From contig NC_083896.1 in the NCBI RefSeq assembly GCF_032452875.1, forward strand, positions 1,922,001 through 1,986,000: DNA of 64,000 nucleotides, in the 5' to 3' direction. The notes below the pieces were generated by a model. The model was given only the letters and a program-made list of their open reading frames with translations, ran no database searches and was not told the origin of the DNA. The position numbers and the translations under genes were made by a program. This DNA is from Bos javanicus. Taxonomy: Eukaryota > Chordata > Mammalia > Artiodactyla > Bovidae. Below, piece by piece: positions 12,490-24,608 of the stretch. Numbering within the stretch: position 1 is the first letter of the stretch; the number at the start of each line of letters is the position of its first letter.

Positions 12490-12895
12490 TGTAATAAGAA
12501 TTGAAAATGGTTTTATTTGAGCCCAACTGAAGATTGTGGCCTTGGAGACACAGATTCAAGAAGCAATTGAATTGTGTTCCACCAGACTAAAAAATAGGGG
12601 AGGCTTATAGACGCAGAACCCACAAAATGACACAAGTTGTCAGGAATTAGGGCTGAGGCTGGTGAGAAGTAAGGGAGCCTGTCAAACAAGGATTGATCGG
12701 GGTCCAAAATGGCTGCACAGTTCCGAGCAGAGGCCTTGAAACCATAAGGCTGCCACTGGCGTTTGCTAACAGATACCGCTTTGAGAATGGCTGGCCGGTG
12801 GCATTCTTGAGCCCAACATAGTTCAAAAAATTCATGTTCTCAATGATGCAGGAATGTGTCTGAAACTATGGCCACCTAGCTCCATTTTAAATGCC
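12490..12895 (-). mobile_element. Probable LTR (ERV), antisense
   Basis: Read on the minus strand, it ends with GGGCTCAAATAAAACC, a typical LTR poly(A) signal context, preceded by 350 bases with LTR-like composition. Ends and family are not certain. Open frames through it are not real genes. Confidence 0.55.
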
Positions 12896-13984
12896 TGAAC
12901 CACAGTTACTCCATTCTTATTTTGCAAATGCATTCCACTCTTTAATGGGTAAAGCAGATGTACAGTATATATTTAATGGGCCACAAACAGACTGTTCTGG
13001 TTGGCCTAGAGTTCGAGTTAAATCATGTATAAGCCAGAACGACTTCCCCATAATTCAATATGTGAATGCTTTTTCCATCAAAATGAATAACGCTGCCTCC
13101 CATTGGTCCCGTACCTGGCCATGCCGGATCATGCCAGTGGTTACAGACACCCCATCGAAAAGCAGTAAGCCCGTCCTGCAATCCTGGCTCAACTCCTCCA
13201 AGCTCACTGAGCCTCGACCCCCTGTGACAGTCAGTTCTCTGAAATCCCCAACCTGCTTGCTTGTTTGACTCCTTCTATTCTCATCTGATTCATATACTAG
13301 TCCTAGTCTCTGACTGTCGTCTTGACTCTGACCCAGGAGCCCACCCAAGGCTGCATTTAGTGACTGCCTCTGTGCCCCACACCCTGTCCCACAGGCAAGT
13401 GGAGCCCAGGGCTGGGCCGCTGCAGGCTAGCCAACAGCCTGCCCATGTCATCTCCACCTAGGAAGGGGGAAAGCGCAAACCTCAGTGGGTCTATCAATCT
13501 GCACACCCCTGCTGACCACCTGCCCATCCCACAGCCAGCACAGCTTGAAGACACTCACAGACCCTCCAGAGCCCCATGTGCAGAGCAGGGGGGCTCTCTG
13601 AATTCTCCTTGGGAAATAATCTATGCAAATGCACAGATATTTAATACTGCTGTTCATGATGTTCCCAGAACCTGGAAGGGATGGCAAACCCATTGGATCC
13701 CTGCTTGCCTTTAGCTATTGCCTGATAGATGACAAGCCAGCACCTGCTTCAAAGGCAGCCTGGCCTCGACTCTTGACATCCCACAGCTGGGCTGTGCAGC
13801 TAAGTAATGGTCCACGCAGCTAGGCTCCCAGCTTCCAGGTGGCTTCCACCTCGAGCAAGTCTCTGCAGCATATGCTCATGCTAGAATCAAGGAGCCTTTC
13901 ATAGGAACTCAAACTGTGACTGCATTTTACAGCCAGGAACTTTGCTTTTCTGCCATTAATCTATATCATCAAAAATAAGAGTAC
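12896..13984. other. No gene recognised
   Basis: Fairly GC-rich single-copy-looking DNA with short frames on both strands (for example 12891-13268 plus). None shows a domain or convincing splice-flanked exon. Confidence 0.5.
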
Positions 13985-14095
13985 TGGGAAGTCCCTAGCA
14001 ATCTAATGTTAAGACTCTGCACTTCCATTGCAGGGGGTGCTGGTTTGATCCCTGGTAAGCTGTGTGGTGCAGCCAAAAAAGAAAATTAAATAAAA
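13985..14095 (+). mobile_element. CHR-type SINE
   Basis: tRNA-Glu-derived text with the CHR layout (GTTAAGACTCTGCACTTCC, TTTGATCCCTGG, GTGCAGCCAAAAAAG) and an A-rich tail. Confidence 0.75.
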
Positions 14096-14214
14096 CTACA
14101 CCTTTATAAAAAATAGGAGTGCTATTCTCCAGACTTAGAGGAGCTGGAATATTTCTACTAAGGGAAATTGCACAGTGTGGCCAGAAGAACTCTGGGCTAA
14201 GCGGAGAAAATTAA

Positions 14215-14410
14215 AGTTTATTGAGTACCTACTATTTTCCAGTACTCTAATCACCACAATTCAATTGGCTAAATACTTTTTATTTCCATTCTACTGATAA
14301 GGAAACTTCAAGACTCAGAAAACAAGACTTTGGAGAACTTGCCTGTACCACGTGGTTGATAAGTGGCAAGATCAAGATTTGCGCCCAGGTCTATCTGAAA
14401 AGCTCAGCCA
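14215..14410 (-). repeat. MIR SINE fragment
   Basis: Antisense MIR marks: CTACTGATAAGGAAACTTCAAGACTC, broken here as CTACTGATAAGG and GAAACTTCAAG, then AAGTGGCAAGATCAAGATT. Confidence 0.5.
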
Positions 14411-15441
14411 CTTTCTCCCCACCAGCCTCCTTCAAGCAGGATCACTGGGGGCCCATCTTGGATGGTGGCTATCGCACAGGACATGGAAGCCCCCTTCACT
14501 CCCTTGCTGAGCTCAGTGTCTCCTCTCTCAAAGCAGAATAGGTGACCTCACAGTACTTGTGATAATCAAACATGAAGGCATCTTAACAACTCAAGCCCTC
14601 AGGCCTGGACTCCACCCACGAGGCCGGAGCCATTGTCGCCTGAGAATCTGCAGGTGTCCTCAGTGGCTGGGACCTCAGGCCACAATTTAGATCAGAAAGG
14701 CGAGTTCCCCGTGGGGTAGGCAGTGAAGGGCACTGTCAGAAGCTGCAGGTGCCCAGGCCACCTGCCCCTGGACCTGTCTCTACCTGGGGACTGGAAGGCT
14801 GTGACTCAGAGACCCTTTCATCTCAGCTCCTGGGCTAAAAAGCTGGGTGAAATCTAGTGGGATCCAGGTATGAGTATGAGCCTTAAGGACAAAAGGTTGT
14901 TTTTTTTTTGTTTGTTTTGTTTTTTCTCTCTCTTTTTCTGAGTAAGAAGGAAAGAGGGTCCTGTAGTCTTTGGAAGAGCATGGTAGCAGCAGTGAAGGTC
15001 AGAAGTGCTGACAAGGGCAGGAGCAAGAGCAGGAGGAGCCTCCTGCTTCATGAACAGGGATCACAGTCATACCAAGAGAGGGCACACCAGGAAGAGGGCC
15101 TTCCAGGAGCAGCTACAGAGACTGTGAGAGGAGGGGAGCCCGAGGAACGCCGATAGGGACTCTCAGAAGATGAGCCTTGAGACAGCAGCACGTGGGGCAA
15201 GGGCCCAGGAGAGACTATAGGTCACCTTTGCATTGGACTGTCCAGATTAAAGACAGAAACGAAATTTACCTCGTGATGGTTGGTTAGGATACAGCTGTAT
15301 ATTAAGGTTTTGGGGAAAGAGTGGCTCTTTCTGACCTCTCCAAGATTCACATCATCTGTACAATTCATGCTCTCTACATGAGAGGGGTTAATCTGACTTT
15401 TCTTGTAAGGGTACCAGCAAATTTACATAGAAGTATATGAC
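14411..15441. other. No gene recognised
   Basis: A T-rich run lies at about 14898-14930. Otherwise nothing identified. Confidence 0.5.
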
Positions 15442-15599
15442 TCCACTTTCACTTTTCACTTTCATGCATTGGAGAAGGAAATGGCAGCCCACTCCAGTGT
15501 TCTTGCCTGGAGAATCCCAGGGACGGGGGAGCCTGGTGGGCTGCCGTCTGTGGGGTCGCACAGAGTCGGACACAACTAAAGTGACTTAGCATTAGCCGC
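15442..15599 (+). mobile_element. Bov-A SINE
   Basis: Starts in a CACTTTCACTTTTCACTTTC linker and holds one full Bov-A monomer. It is bracketed by AGTATATGAC / AGTATATAAC (15432-15441 and 15600-15609). Confidence 0.9.
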
Positions 15600-16012
15600 A
15601 GTATATAACACCCAAATAAAACAGCACCTCCATCATTTTGAATCAAAGATAATTCCCTCCTTGTAACTATGTCAGTGCATATTCATGGAAGAAAATTAAA
15701 ATATGCAGACTGTGAAAAGAAGGAAAAAAATACCCGTTCTCCTATGACCCAGAGTTGACCCTTGGGGGAATCTCTTGAGGAATTACCCTTCCACATGTAT
15801 TTCTATACATATATTCTCTAGAAATAAGGCCGTGCTATCTCTGCTGATTTGTTATCTGACTTTCATTCACTCAACTATAGGTTTTTAAAATAACTATTCA
15901 TCTTCAACATTATTTTTGATGGTGGCATAGTATTCCATAGTATTGTATCCGATTGTAACTTGATAATTCTTCTACTGGTTGAATGCTTAGATAGTTGACG
16001 ATTGAATTTTTA

Positions 16013-17144
16013 TTTTTTAAATTTTTTTAATTTAATTTTATTTTTAAACTTTACATAATTGTATTAGTTTTGCCAAATATCAAAATGAATCCACCACAGG
16101 TATACATGGGTTACCCATCCTGAACCCTCCTCCCTCCTCCCTCCCCATACCATCCCTCTGGGTCGTCCCAGTGCACTAGCCCCAAGCATCCAGTATCGTG
16201 CATTGAACCTGGACTGGCATCTCGTTTCATACATGATATTTTACATGTTTCAATGTCATTCTCCCAAATCTTCCCACCCTCTCCCTCTCCCACAGAGTCC
16301 CTAAGACTGTTCTATACATCAGTGTCTCTTTTGCTGTCTCGTACACTGGGTTATTGTTACCATCTTTCTACATTCCATATATATGCGTTAGTATACTGTA
16401 TTTATGTTTTTCCTTCTGGCTTACTTCACTCTGTATAATAGGCTCCAGTTTCATCCACCTCATTAGAACTGATTCAAATGTATTCTTTTTAATGGCTGAG
16501 TAATACTCCATTGTGTATATGTACCACAGCTTTCTTATCCATTCATCTGCTGATGGACATCTAGGTTGCTTCCATGTCCTGGCTATTATAAACAGTGCTG
16601 CGATGAACATTGGGGTACACGTGTCTCTTTCCCTTCTGGTTTCCTCAGTGTGTATGCCCAGCAGTGGGATTGCTGGATCATAAGGCAGTTCTATTTCCAG
16701 TTTTTTAAGGAATCTCCACACTGTTCTCCATAGTGGCTGTCCTAGTTTGCATTCCCACCAACAGTGTAAGAGGGTTCCCTTTTCTCCACACCCTCTCCAG
16801 CATTTATTGCTTGTAGACTTTTGGATCGCAGCCATTCTGACTGGTGTGAAATGGTACCTCATAGTGGTTTTGATTTGCATTTCTCTGATAATGAGTGATG
16901 TTGAGCATCTTTTCATGTGTTTGTTAGCCATCTGTATGTCTTCTTTGGAGAAATGTCTATTTAGTTCTTTGGCCCATTTTTTGATTGGGTCGTTTATTTT
17001 TCTGGAGTTGAGCTGTAGGAGTTGCTTGTATATTTTTGAGATTAGTTGTTTGTCAGTTGCTTCATTTGCTATTATTTTCTCCCATTCTGAAGGCTGTCTT
17101 TTCACTTTGCTAATAGTTTCCTTTGATGTGCAGAAGCTTTTAAG
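16013..17144 (-). mobile_element. Young 5'-truncated ruminant L1 (L1-BT type)
   Basis: A 1.13-kb L1 3' end with an A-rich tail at 16013-16060. It is flanked by a 19-bp direct repeat with one mismatch (15994-16012 and 17145-17163). About 260 codons of ORF2 C-terminus are open. Confidence 0.93.
16368..17144 (-). pseudogene. L1 ORF2 C-terminal fragment, still open
   Basis: The uninterrupted frame encodes the L1 ORF2 C-terminal domain, with the Cys/His-rich signature around HCWWECKLGQPLWRTVWRF and the downstream YSAIKKN block, ending at the stop at 16368. It has no RT or endonuclease and no start of its own. The upstream part of the frame (to 17240) reads flanking DNA. Confidence 0.88.
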
Positions 17145-17431
17145 GTTAACGATTGAATTTTTAAATTCTGGGAGGTCACATGTTTTAAAAAGATGTAAAA
17201 TATATAAAATAGCACAAAAATATCTGTGTGAAACTTGCATTTTGACTACTACAAAACAGATAATGATAAAAATTCCTGTAGTTAAATCTCTGTGCTTATA
17301 TTTAATTTCATCAGTAGGATAAATTCTTGGAAGTTAACTCAAGCTGTATGCACATTTCCTCCCAATTTTTTACTTTTAAAATATTCAAATGTAGAGAAAA
17401 AGCAGAACAGTACAATAAACATAAATGGTAG

Positions 17432-17594
17432 TCTTCTGTCAGGCTCCTCTGTCCATGGGATTTTCCAGGCAAGAATAATGGAGTGGTTTGCCATTTCCTA
17501 CTCCAGGGGATCTTCCCAAACCAGAGATAGAACCCCAGTCTCTTATATCTTCTGCGTGGACAGGAAGGTTCTTTACCACTAGCGCCACCTGGTA
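17432..17594 (-). mobile_element. Bov-tA SINE, 3'-truncated copy
   Basis: Minus-strand Bov-tA head (CACCTGG at 17590 is the antisense start) and part of the body. The copy lacks the usual tail. Confidence 0.8.
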
Positions 17595-17720
17595 TTAAAT
17601 ACATGACATTTCACCCTATCTACTCCAGTTAGTATCTCCTAAGTACACTAGTCATTAACCCATTTAACCACAACACCATGATCACACCCCAAAGTTTTGA
17701 CATTGATTCAGAAATGTTTT

Positions 17721-17939
17721 GGGGCTTCCCTGGTAGCTCAGATGGTAAAGAATCTGCCTCCAGTGCAGGAGACCCGAGTTCAATCCCTGAGTTGGGAAGA
17801 TCCCCTGGAGAACAGAATGGCAACCCACTCCAGTATTCTTGCCTGGGAAATCCCATGGACAGAGGAGCCTGGCAGGCTAAGGTCCATGGGGTTCCAAAGA
17901 ATCAGACATGATGGAGCAACTAACACTTTCACTTTTTCA
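17721..17939 (+). mobile_element. Bov-tA SINE
   Basis: Full head and body. It is bracketed by CAGAAATGTT (17709-17718 and 17940-17949). Confidence 0.92.
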
Positions 17940-17949
17940 CAGAAATGTT

Positions 17950-18890
17950 ACCCAAGTTTCCCCAATTATCCTTCAAATATCTTTTAGCTGTCACCCGCCA
18001 CCCCCACAGGCAGGATTCAATGAAAACTTATGCGTTACTTTTGGGTGTCATGTTCTTTTCATCTCCTTTAATTCGGGATCATTCTTTTGCCTTTTATTTT
18101 CTTTCACGATGTATTAGTTATCTACTGAAGTAGAGCAGCTATCTACCTCTCCAAACTTAGTGGCTTAACTCTAAACAGATGTTAACTCACATTTTTCTGT
18201 GGGTTAGGAATTGGAGAATGGTTTAGCTGTGCAGTTCCAGCTTGGGGTGGGTCATAAGGTTGCAGTCACAGGTCACCTAAGGAAGCAGCCAATTGAAGAT
18301 TTGCTTGAGGCTGGGGGGTCCCTTCCAAGGTGGCTTACTCATATGGTGGACAAGATAGATGTTGGCTGTTGGTAAGAGGTCTCAGTTCCTCACCACGGGG
18401 ACTACTCCATAGGACTACTTATGTGTCCTTCTCATGACTTGGTGATTAGCTTCCTCAGAGCAACTGAGCCAAGAAGATACAAAGCAGAAGTCAATGTCTT
18501 TGAAGACCTAGCTCTGGGAGCCATACACAATAAATTCTGCAATACCTTATTATTTACACAAGTCAGCTCTTGCCAATGTGGGAGGGGACTACCCAAAGGC
18601 ATGAATACCTAATAGCTAGGATTATTAGAGGGACATCTTGGATGGTGGCTATCACAGATGACACTGTCATTTTGAAAAGTCCAGGCCAGCTGTCTTGTAG
18701 AATATTACACATTTTGGATTTATCTGATTTTCTCCTAACTAAATAATGTATATGTCTTATTATATCACACCAGGAGGTACATAGTGCAGTGTGTTCTCTT
18801 ACTGATCATGCCAAGTTTAGCTACGTAGTTAAGGTAGTGTGTGTGACATGCACTCTACGTTTTTGATTCACTAGTAGCTTCTTGACAGAG
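17950..18890. other. No gene; possible old repeat
   Basis: The stretch 18110-18350 has the flavour of an ancient mammalian repeat (CTCCAAACTTAGTGGCTTAA), but the family cannot be named. No gene seen. Confidence 0.4.
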
Positions 18891-18902
18891 CATCTTCTCT
18901 TG

Positions 18903-19172
18903 CTGCTGCTAAGTCGCTTCAGTCGTGTCCAACTCTGTGCGACCCCATAGACGGCCTCCTATCAGGCTCCTCTGTCCCTGGGATTCTCCAGGCAAGAACA
19001 CTGGAGTGGGCTGCCATTTCCTTCTCCAGTGCATGAAAGTGAAAAGTGAAAGTGAAGTCGCTCAGTCATGTCCAACTCTTAGCAACCTCATGGACTGCAG
19101 CCTACCAGGCTCCTCCGTCCATGGGATTTTTCCAGGCAAGAGTACTGGAGTGGGGTGCCATTGCCTTCTCCT
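18903..19172 (-). mobile_element. Bov-A2 SINE (two monomers)
   Basis: Two Bov-A monomers joined by the GTGAAAAGTGAAAGTGAAG linker in minus orientation. It is bracketed by the perfect 11-bp repeat ATCTTCTCTTG (18892-18902 and 19173-19183). Confidence 0.94.
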
Positions 19173-19183
19173 ATCTTCTCTTG

Positions 19184-21224
19184 GTAAAGCATCAAAATCA
19201 CACATGCCAATGTCTGGGGTGATTTTTCTGCCAAAAAATTGGAAAGTTCCCTTTTGCTTTGGTTACCAAACCAAACTTGGGTCTGCCTACCCAAGCAGCA
19301 CAGCAAAGCCAATCTACTGACATCAGATTGTGGTGAAGGGAAGCACAACATTAATACAAGACACCAACAAAAGTAGGGGCAGCAAATGCTCAAAAGACCT
19401 GAACTCCCAAATGGTCTCTTCGAAAGAGTTTTTAAAGGTAAGGTGAGGGAGAGGGTCACAAGTTGCCTGATCAACTCATGGACAATGTTCTTCTAATTGG
19501 TTGGTGATAAGATGAACACGTGGTGTTTGGGGACTCTCAATCATCAACCTTCTGGTTTCAGCTGGTCTGGGATCTATGTGCTGGTGAGCAGCAATTCACT
19601 TCTTCCACCTGATGGAAGTTTTCAGTATATGCTTAGGATATTATCTATAGTCCATGAGGAGGAACTAAAGGTTCTTGACTTTGTTAGCTAAACAATTATC
19701 ATTTTGTCTTGCTTGATGATTTTCCTTCGTTTCTGCATTTTCTCACTTCTCTGATTCAATTTGCTCTTTGGAACTTTGCAACTTGGGGAAGGCCTAGCAG
19801 GCTAAAGTTTTTCTACAAATAAGAGGCAGGGTTCAGAGGTGGGGGAGGGAATGTCTATCCCCAGGAAGGCCCTACAGAGTACCTCTCTGTTTCATTTTTA
19901 TACTACCAATCTTTCAGCAGCAAACAGCTGTGTGTGTGTGTGTTTTGGTGGGGGTGGAGTGTTTGATATTGATACTGATGAACATTCTGAAGAATGCCAT
20001 TTTGATAGGGAAGAGGTGAAGGCATACACCTTACCTCACACTTCACACAGAGAGTGAGGTCTGTCTTATTTTTCTTTGTCTTCTGTTTGCCTTACACAGT
20101 GTTAGACAAATATAGTATCAGGCATTTAATAAACGTGCTGAATAAATACAAAAACAAATAAAAATGGAAAGAAAGTAAGAGAAGCAGAGACAGAAACATG
20201 TTCAACCAAAATATTACTTTTCACCAAAATAAATGACTAAGTCTCTGGGATTCTCAGCCCCTCCATTCCTGTCTTAGGGTGGTTTAGGGCTTCTGTCCCC
20301 ACTGTCCTCAGGCCCTGCCACCACGAGGGGTCTGGCTTCTCTGACGTCTCCATGCTTCCTTAGAAAGCACACTACATTCTAATCCCACTTATCCTTTTCT
20401 TTACCATGATGATGAAATGCTTGCCTGGCGTCTTCTGTCTTACTAGATCTCTTAGTCACTCCAGGAAGGAAGTAAAGTACCAAGTAATGATGTTTTCCTA
20501 ATGGTGAGAGCTGTGGTAAATGGAATTGCCTGAGCTAATCTAAATGCACTTCTGTATTCAGAATTACCCTTTCACATTCAATTCCATTTTCAATTCATTT
20601 TCTCTGTGCCATGTTGATCTATGAGACCTCCCCCTGAGCTGCATAAAATTGTAGTAAGGTGTCCCACAGTGAAGAAAATAATTAAAACAATAGGTTTCAG
20701 TTTGTAACTACCTTTTTTCTATTATAGAAAAAGAATGTGGAAAAGCACCAGGTACCATGGAGTTAAATGCCCCCTCTTCAAGCCTACCTCAGTTGAATCA
20801 GTGGAAAATGACCTTCTCAAACATGTTCTTCCTCCAACCCATTCATATAAACGCAAGAACTGAGAACCCAGAACACAGCAGAAAGAAGAAAGGAAACAGG
20901 GATGGAGGAGGGAGGGAGAGGGGCTGATTTTGCCTACCAGGGCCAGGCACTGTCACTCACACTGCCTCACATGAGAGATGTGGGCTAAAGGGCATTCATG
21001 AATTGCTCGAGGTCACAGGTAGGCAGGAAGTGTCAGGTGGAAGTCCAAAGGTAAGGTCTCTCTGCTGCCAAGGCCAGTGCCCTGAACATCACACCACCAC
21101 ACTGTTATGCCTTTTTTCATAAATTAGGATAAAAAGACCTTCACCTCCAACATTTTTTGGCTTATCTTCCATACCTCCACCTACCCAACAGTCATACACA
21201 CTCTAAATTCGAATCTCATTAGAT
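19184..21224. other. No gene recognised; short (TG)n
   Basis: Largest stretch in the left half without an identified repeat. It holds a short TG run at 19929-19942. Possible MIR traces near 20940-21050 (GGTCACAGGTAGGCAGGAAG). Confidence 0.5.
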
Positions 21225-21935
21225 GATCCTTAAACACATCATGTACTTTAAAGTTATCAAAGGGTGAACATATCCAAAGGAAATGAAATCTGGCTTGCAA
21301 AGAGATATCTGGATTCCCATGTTCATTACAACATTATTCACAATAGCCAAGATATTCAAACAAGCTAAATGTCTGTTGACAGATGAATGGATAAAGAAAA
21401 TGTGATATATATGCACAATGGAATATTATCTAGCATTTAAAAGAAGGAAGTCCTGCCATCTGCAACAGCAGGAATGAATCCGGAAGGCATTATCTTAAGT
21501 GAAATAAGCCAGACATGGGAAGGAAATATTTCATGATTTCACTCACATGTGATTAACTTAAATGTCAGATTCATAGACCCAGAGAGCAGAATGGTGGTTA
21601 CCAGAGACTGCAGGGAAGAAGGAATGGAGAGATGTTGGTCTAAGGGTGCAAAATTTCAGTTATGCAAGATGACTAAGTTCTGGAGATTTAAGGTGCAGCA
21701 CGGGACAATAGTTAACAGTACTGTATTATATACTTGAGATTTGCTAGGAGAGTACATCTTAAGTGTTCTCACTGCAAGAATAAAAATAGTAACTATGTGA
21801 GATAACAGGTATGTTATCTAGGATTTTGTGTGACTATTTATTATATTATACTTTATCTATGTCAAAACGTCAAGTTGTACACCTTAAATATATACAATGT
21901 TATCTGCCAATTATACTTCATTAAAACTAGGGAAA
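21225..21935 (+). mobile_element. Old L1 3'-end fragment
   Basis: Text matches mammalian L1 3' ends (TATTCACAATAGCCAAGATA, GAATGGATAAAGAAAATGTG, GTTGTACACCTTAAATATA). Moderately diverged. Confidence 0.75.
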
Positions 21936-21989
21936 TTTTATCTTATAATATTTGACAGCTAGTATGGTTACATTCAAAAAGTATATGGA

Positions 21990-22268
21990 CTATGTAGGAG
22001 AAGGCGAGGGTGGGATGATATGAAAGAATAGCACTGAAACATGTATCATGTAAAATAGACGACCAGGGCAAGTTCCATGCATGAAGCAGGGCACTCAAAG
22101 CCAGTGCTCTGGGACAACCCGGAGGGCTGGGGTGGGGAGGGAGGTGGGAAGGAGGTTCAGGTTGGGGGGACACACGTGCACCTGTGGCTGATTCATGCCG
22201 ATGTATGGCAAAACCCATACAATATTGTAAAATAAGTATCCTCCAATTAAAATAAATAAATTTTTAAA
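21990..22268 (+). mobile_element. Ruminant L1 3'-UTR fragment
   Basis: Matches the ruminant L1 3' end (GTGGCTGATTCATGCCGATG, then CTCCAATTAAAATAAATAAA). About 280 bases. Confidence 0.82.
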
Positions 22269-22271
22269 AAT

Positions 22272-22562
22272 TTATATGGACATCCCTGGTGGTCCAGTGG
22301 TTAAGAATCTGCCTGCCAATGCAGGGGACATGGGTTCGATACCTGGTGGGGAAGATCCCACATGCCACAGAGCAATTAAGCCCACGCAGCTCAAGTACTG
22401 AGCCTGTGCACCCTAGAGCCTGCGCTCTGCCACAAGAGAAGCCACCACAGTGAGAAGCCTGCACACCACAGCTAGGGAGTAGCCCCACTCGCCATAACTA
22501 GAGAAAGCCCTCCATGGCAGCGAAGACCCAGTGCAGCCAAGACAAACAGTCAAACAACTTAT
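22272..22562 (+). mobile_element. CHR-type SINE, near full length
   Basis: tRNA-related head (CCCTGGTGGTCCAGTGG), GGTTCGATACC B-box, then the long CHR body ending ACCCAGTGCAGCCAAGAC. Confidence 0.85.
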
Positions 22563-23919
22563 TTTTTCAAAGTATGCGATGAACATCCTCCTATCCACTT
22601 CTGTAGCATGCCTCCCAGTTTCCCTCCTCTCATTCAGTACATTTATGTGTCTAGTTCATTTTCAGAGATATCTTATGCATGACTGACTAAGAAAGGTTGT
22701 TGCTGAGCCATGAAAGATGCTGGGATTCTTGGCCTCTGAAGGAGAGGAATTCAATCCTGAACCAGTGACAAGGCTTGATTGCTGAGATTTTGTGTAATAA
22801 AGTTTTATTAAAGTATAAAAGAGATAAAGACAGCTTCTATAAGACGTCAGAAGGTGGCAGAAACAGTGCCCCCCTGCTAGTCTTCAGCAGTATGTTATAT
22901 TCCTATCAGCAGGCTGTTAATTAGGGAAAGGAAATGTCTTAAAATTCAGAGTGGCACCCGGCCCCTCACCCACAACATGCACTTTGAGATAACATCGCAC
23001 CAGGTGAGTCATCCCGCGCTGTAAAATAATGGACATGGATCTTGAAGAAAGGCAAGTTTCCAAGCAAATACATAGTCTCATTAACATAGCTTAAGAAAAC
23101 TTTTGCATGAGTAAAACATACTGGTTTGTCAAGTCAGTTCTAAGGCTTAGGCATAACACTTGAAGAAAGAGTCTAGGGCAGTTCACTAACCTAGCTTAAG
23201 AAAAACTATACAAAAGAACTATACAAAAAAGAGCTTCTTGACCCAGATAACCCGATAACCATGATGGTGTGATCACTCACCTAGAGCCAGACATCCTGGA
23301 ATGTGAAGTCAAGTGTGCCTTAGGAAGCATCACTACAAACAAAGCTGGTGGAGGTGATGAAATGCCAGTTGAACTATTTCAAATCTTAAAAGATGATGCT
23401 GGGAAAGTGCTACACTCAATATGCCAGCAAATCTGGAAAACTCAGCAGTGGCCACAGTACTGGAAAAGGTCAGTTTTCAATCCAATCCCAAAGAAAAGCA
23501 ATGCCAAAGAATGCTCAAACTACTGCACAATTGCACTGATCTCACATGCTAGCAAAATAATGCTCAAAATTCTCCAAGTCAGGCTTCAGTATGAACTGTT
23601 GAACTTCCAGCTTTTCAAGCTGGATTTAGAAAAGGCAGAGGAATAAGACATTAAATTGCCAACATCCATTGGATCATTGAAAAAGCAAGGGAGTTCCAGA
23701 AAAACATCTACTTCTGCTTTATTGACTACGCCAAAGCCTTTGACTGCATGGATCACAACAAACTGTGGAAAATTCATCAAGAGATGGGAATACCAGACCA
23801 CTGACCTGTCTCTTGAGAAACCTGTATGCAGGTCAAGAAGCAACAGTTAAGACTGGACATGGAACAACAGAGTGGTCCAAATCAGAAAAGGAGTACGTCA
23901 AAGCTGTGTATTGTCAGAG

Positions 23920-24027
23920 AGCTTAAGAAAAACTATACAAAAGAACTGTACAAAAAAGATCTTCTTGACCCAGATAACCATGATGGTGTTATCTCTCACC
24001 TAGAGCCAGACATCCTGGAATGTGAAG
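23920..24027 (+). repeat. 108-bp duplicate of the LTR-BovB junction
   Basis: This segment repeats 23193-23308, including 13 bases of LTR sequence (AGCTTAAGAAAAA) before the BovB start. Copy A differs by an extra CCCGATAA. The copy sits between TTGTCA and CTTATTTAACTTC, two points that are nearly adjacent in intact BovB. Confidence 0.85.
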
Positions 24028-24083
24028 CTTATTTAACTTCTATGCAGAGTACATCATCCAAAATGCCGGGCTGGATGAAGCGC

Positions 24084-24608
24084 TGTTGTAGCCATGCACT
24101 CTGGGAAACAAACTCCCTCAGAAGGACAATGCAGATAGTGGAGGTCAGTTTATTACACGGGCGGGCCCAAGGCAGAGTCTCCTCTTAGCCGAGGACCCTG
24201 ATGAGTTTTTGTGAAAACCTTATATATTCTAAGTATATGTGCCACCTCCCCAAATTCCCTGAAACTAGTCTGAACAAAGGAAAAGAAAGATACAATCAAA
24301 GTTAACCGTGATTCATATGCCTTAAGCCTAGGTAGTTAACAGTGGACAATTATCAATAGGCCTGTGGTCATACCCCAGTAAGCATAATAGAATTTATGAT
24401 TCTATTCACTTACACAGATAATTAGGGTATTCTCTTAGGTGATGGAGAGTCTAAGTGAGAGCCCTGGGGCTCTTCCATCAGAGGGGTCTGGTTTTCCATT
24501 TGGTATGTTGTTTCCATAGATACTGGGCACATAGCTCAAAGTCCTCAGTCCGGCCCAAGACGGAGTCCAGTTTTCAAGATGGAGCCTGTTCTGTCTGTTT
24601 CCTCCTCA
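24084..24608 (-). mobile_element. Solo LTR inside the BovB
   Basis: A 525-base element with TG...CA ends lies in the BovB palm region. It is bracketed by GCGC (24080-24083) and GCAC (24609-24612), a 4-bp duplication with one change, which fits a class I ERV. Its minus strand has GTAATAAACTGACC as poly(A) signal. No internal retroviral sequence remains. Confidence 0.82.

Noticed and set aside
19929..19942. Short TG run as a regulatory Z-DNA site
   Set aside because: Only seven units, with nothing else around it.
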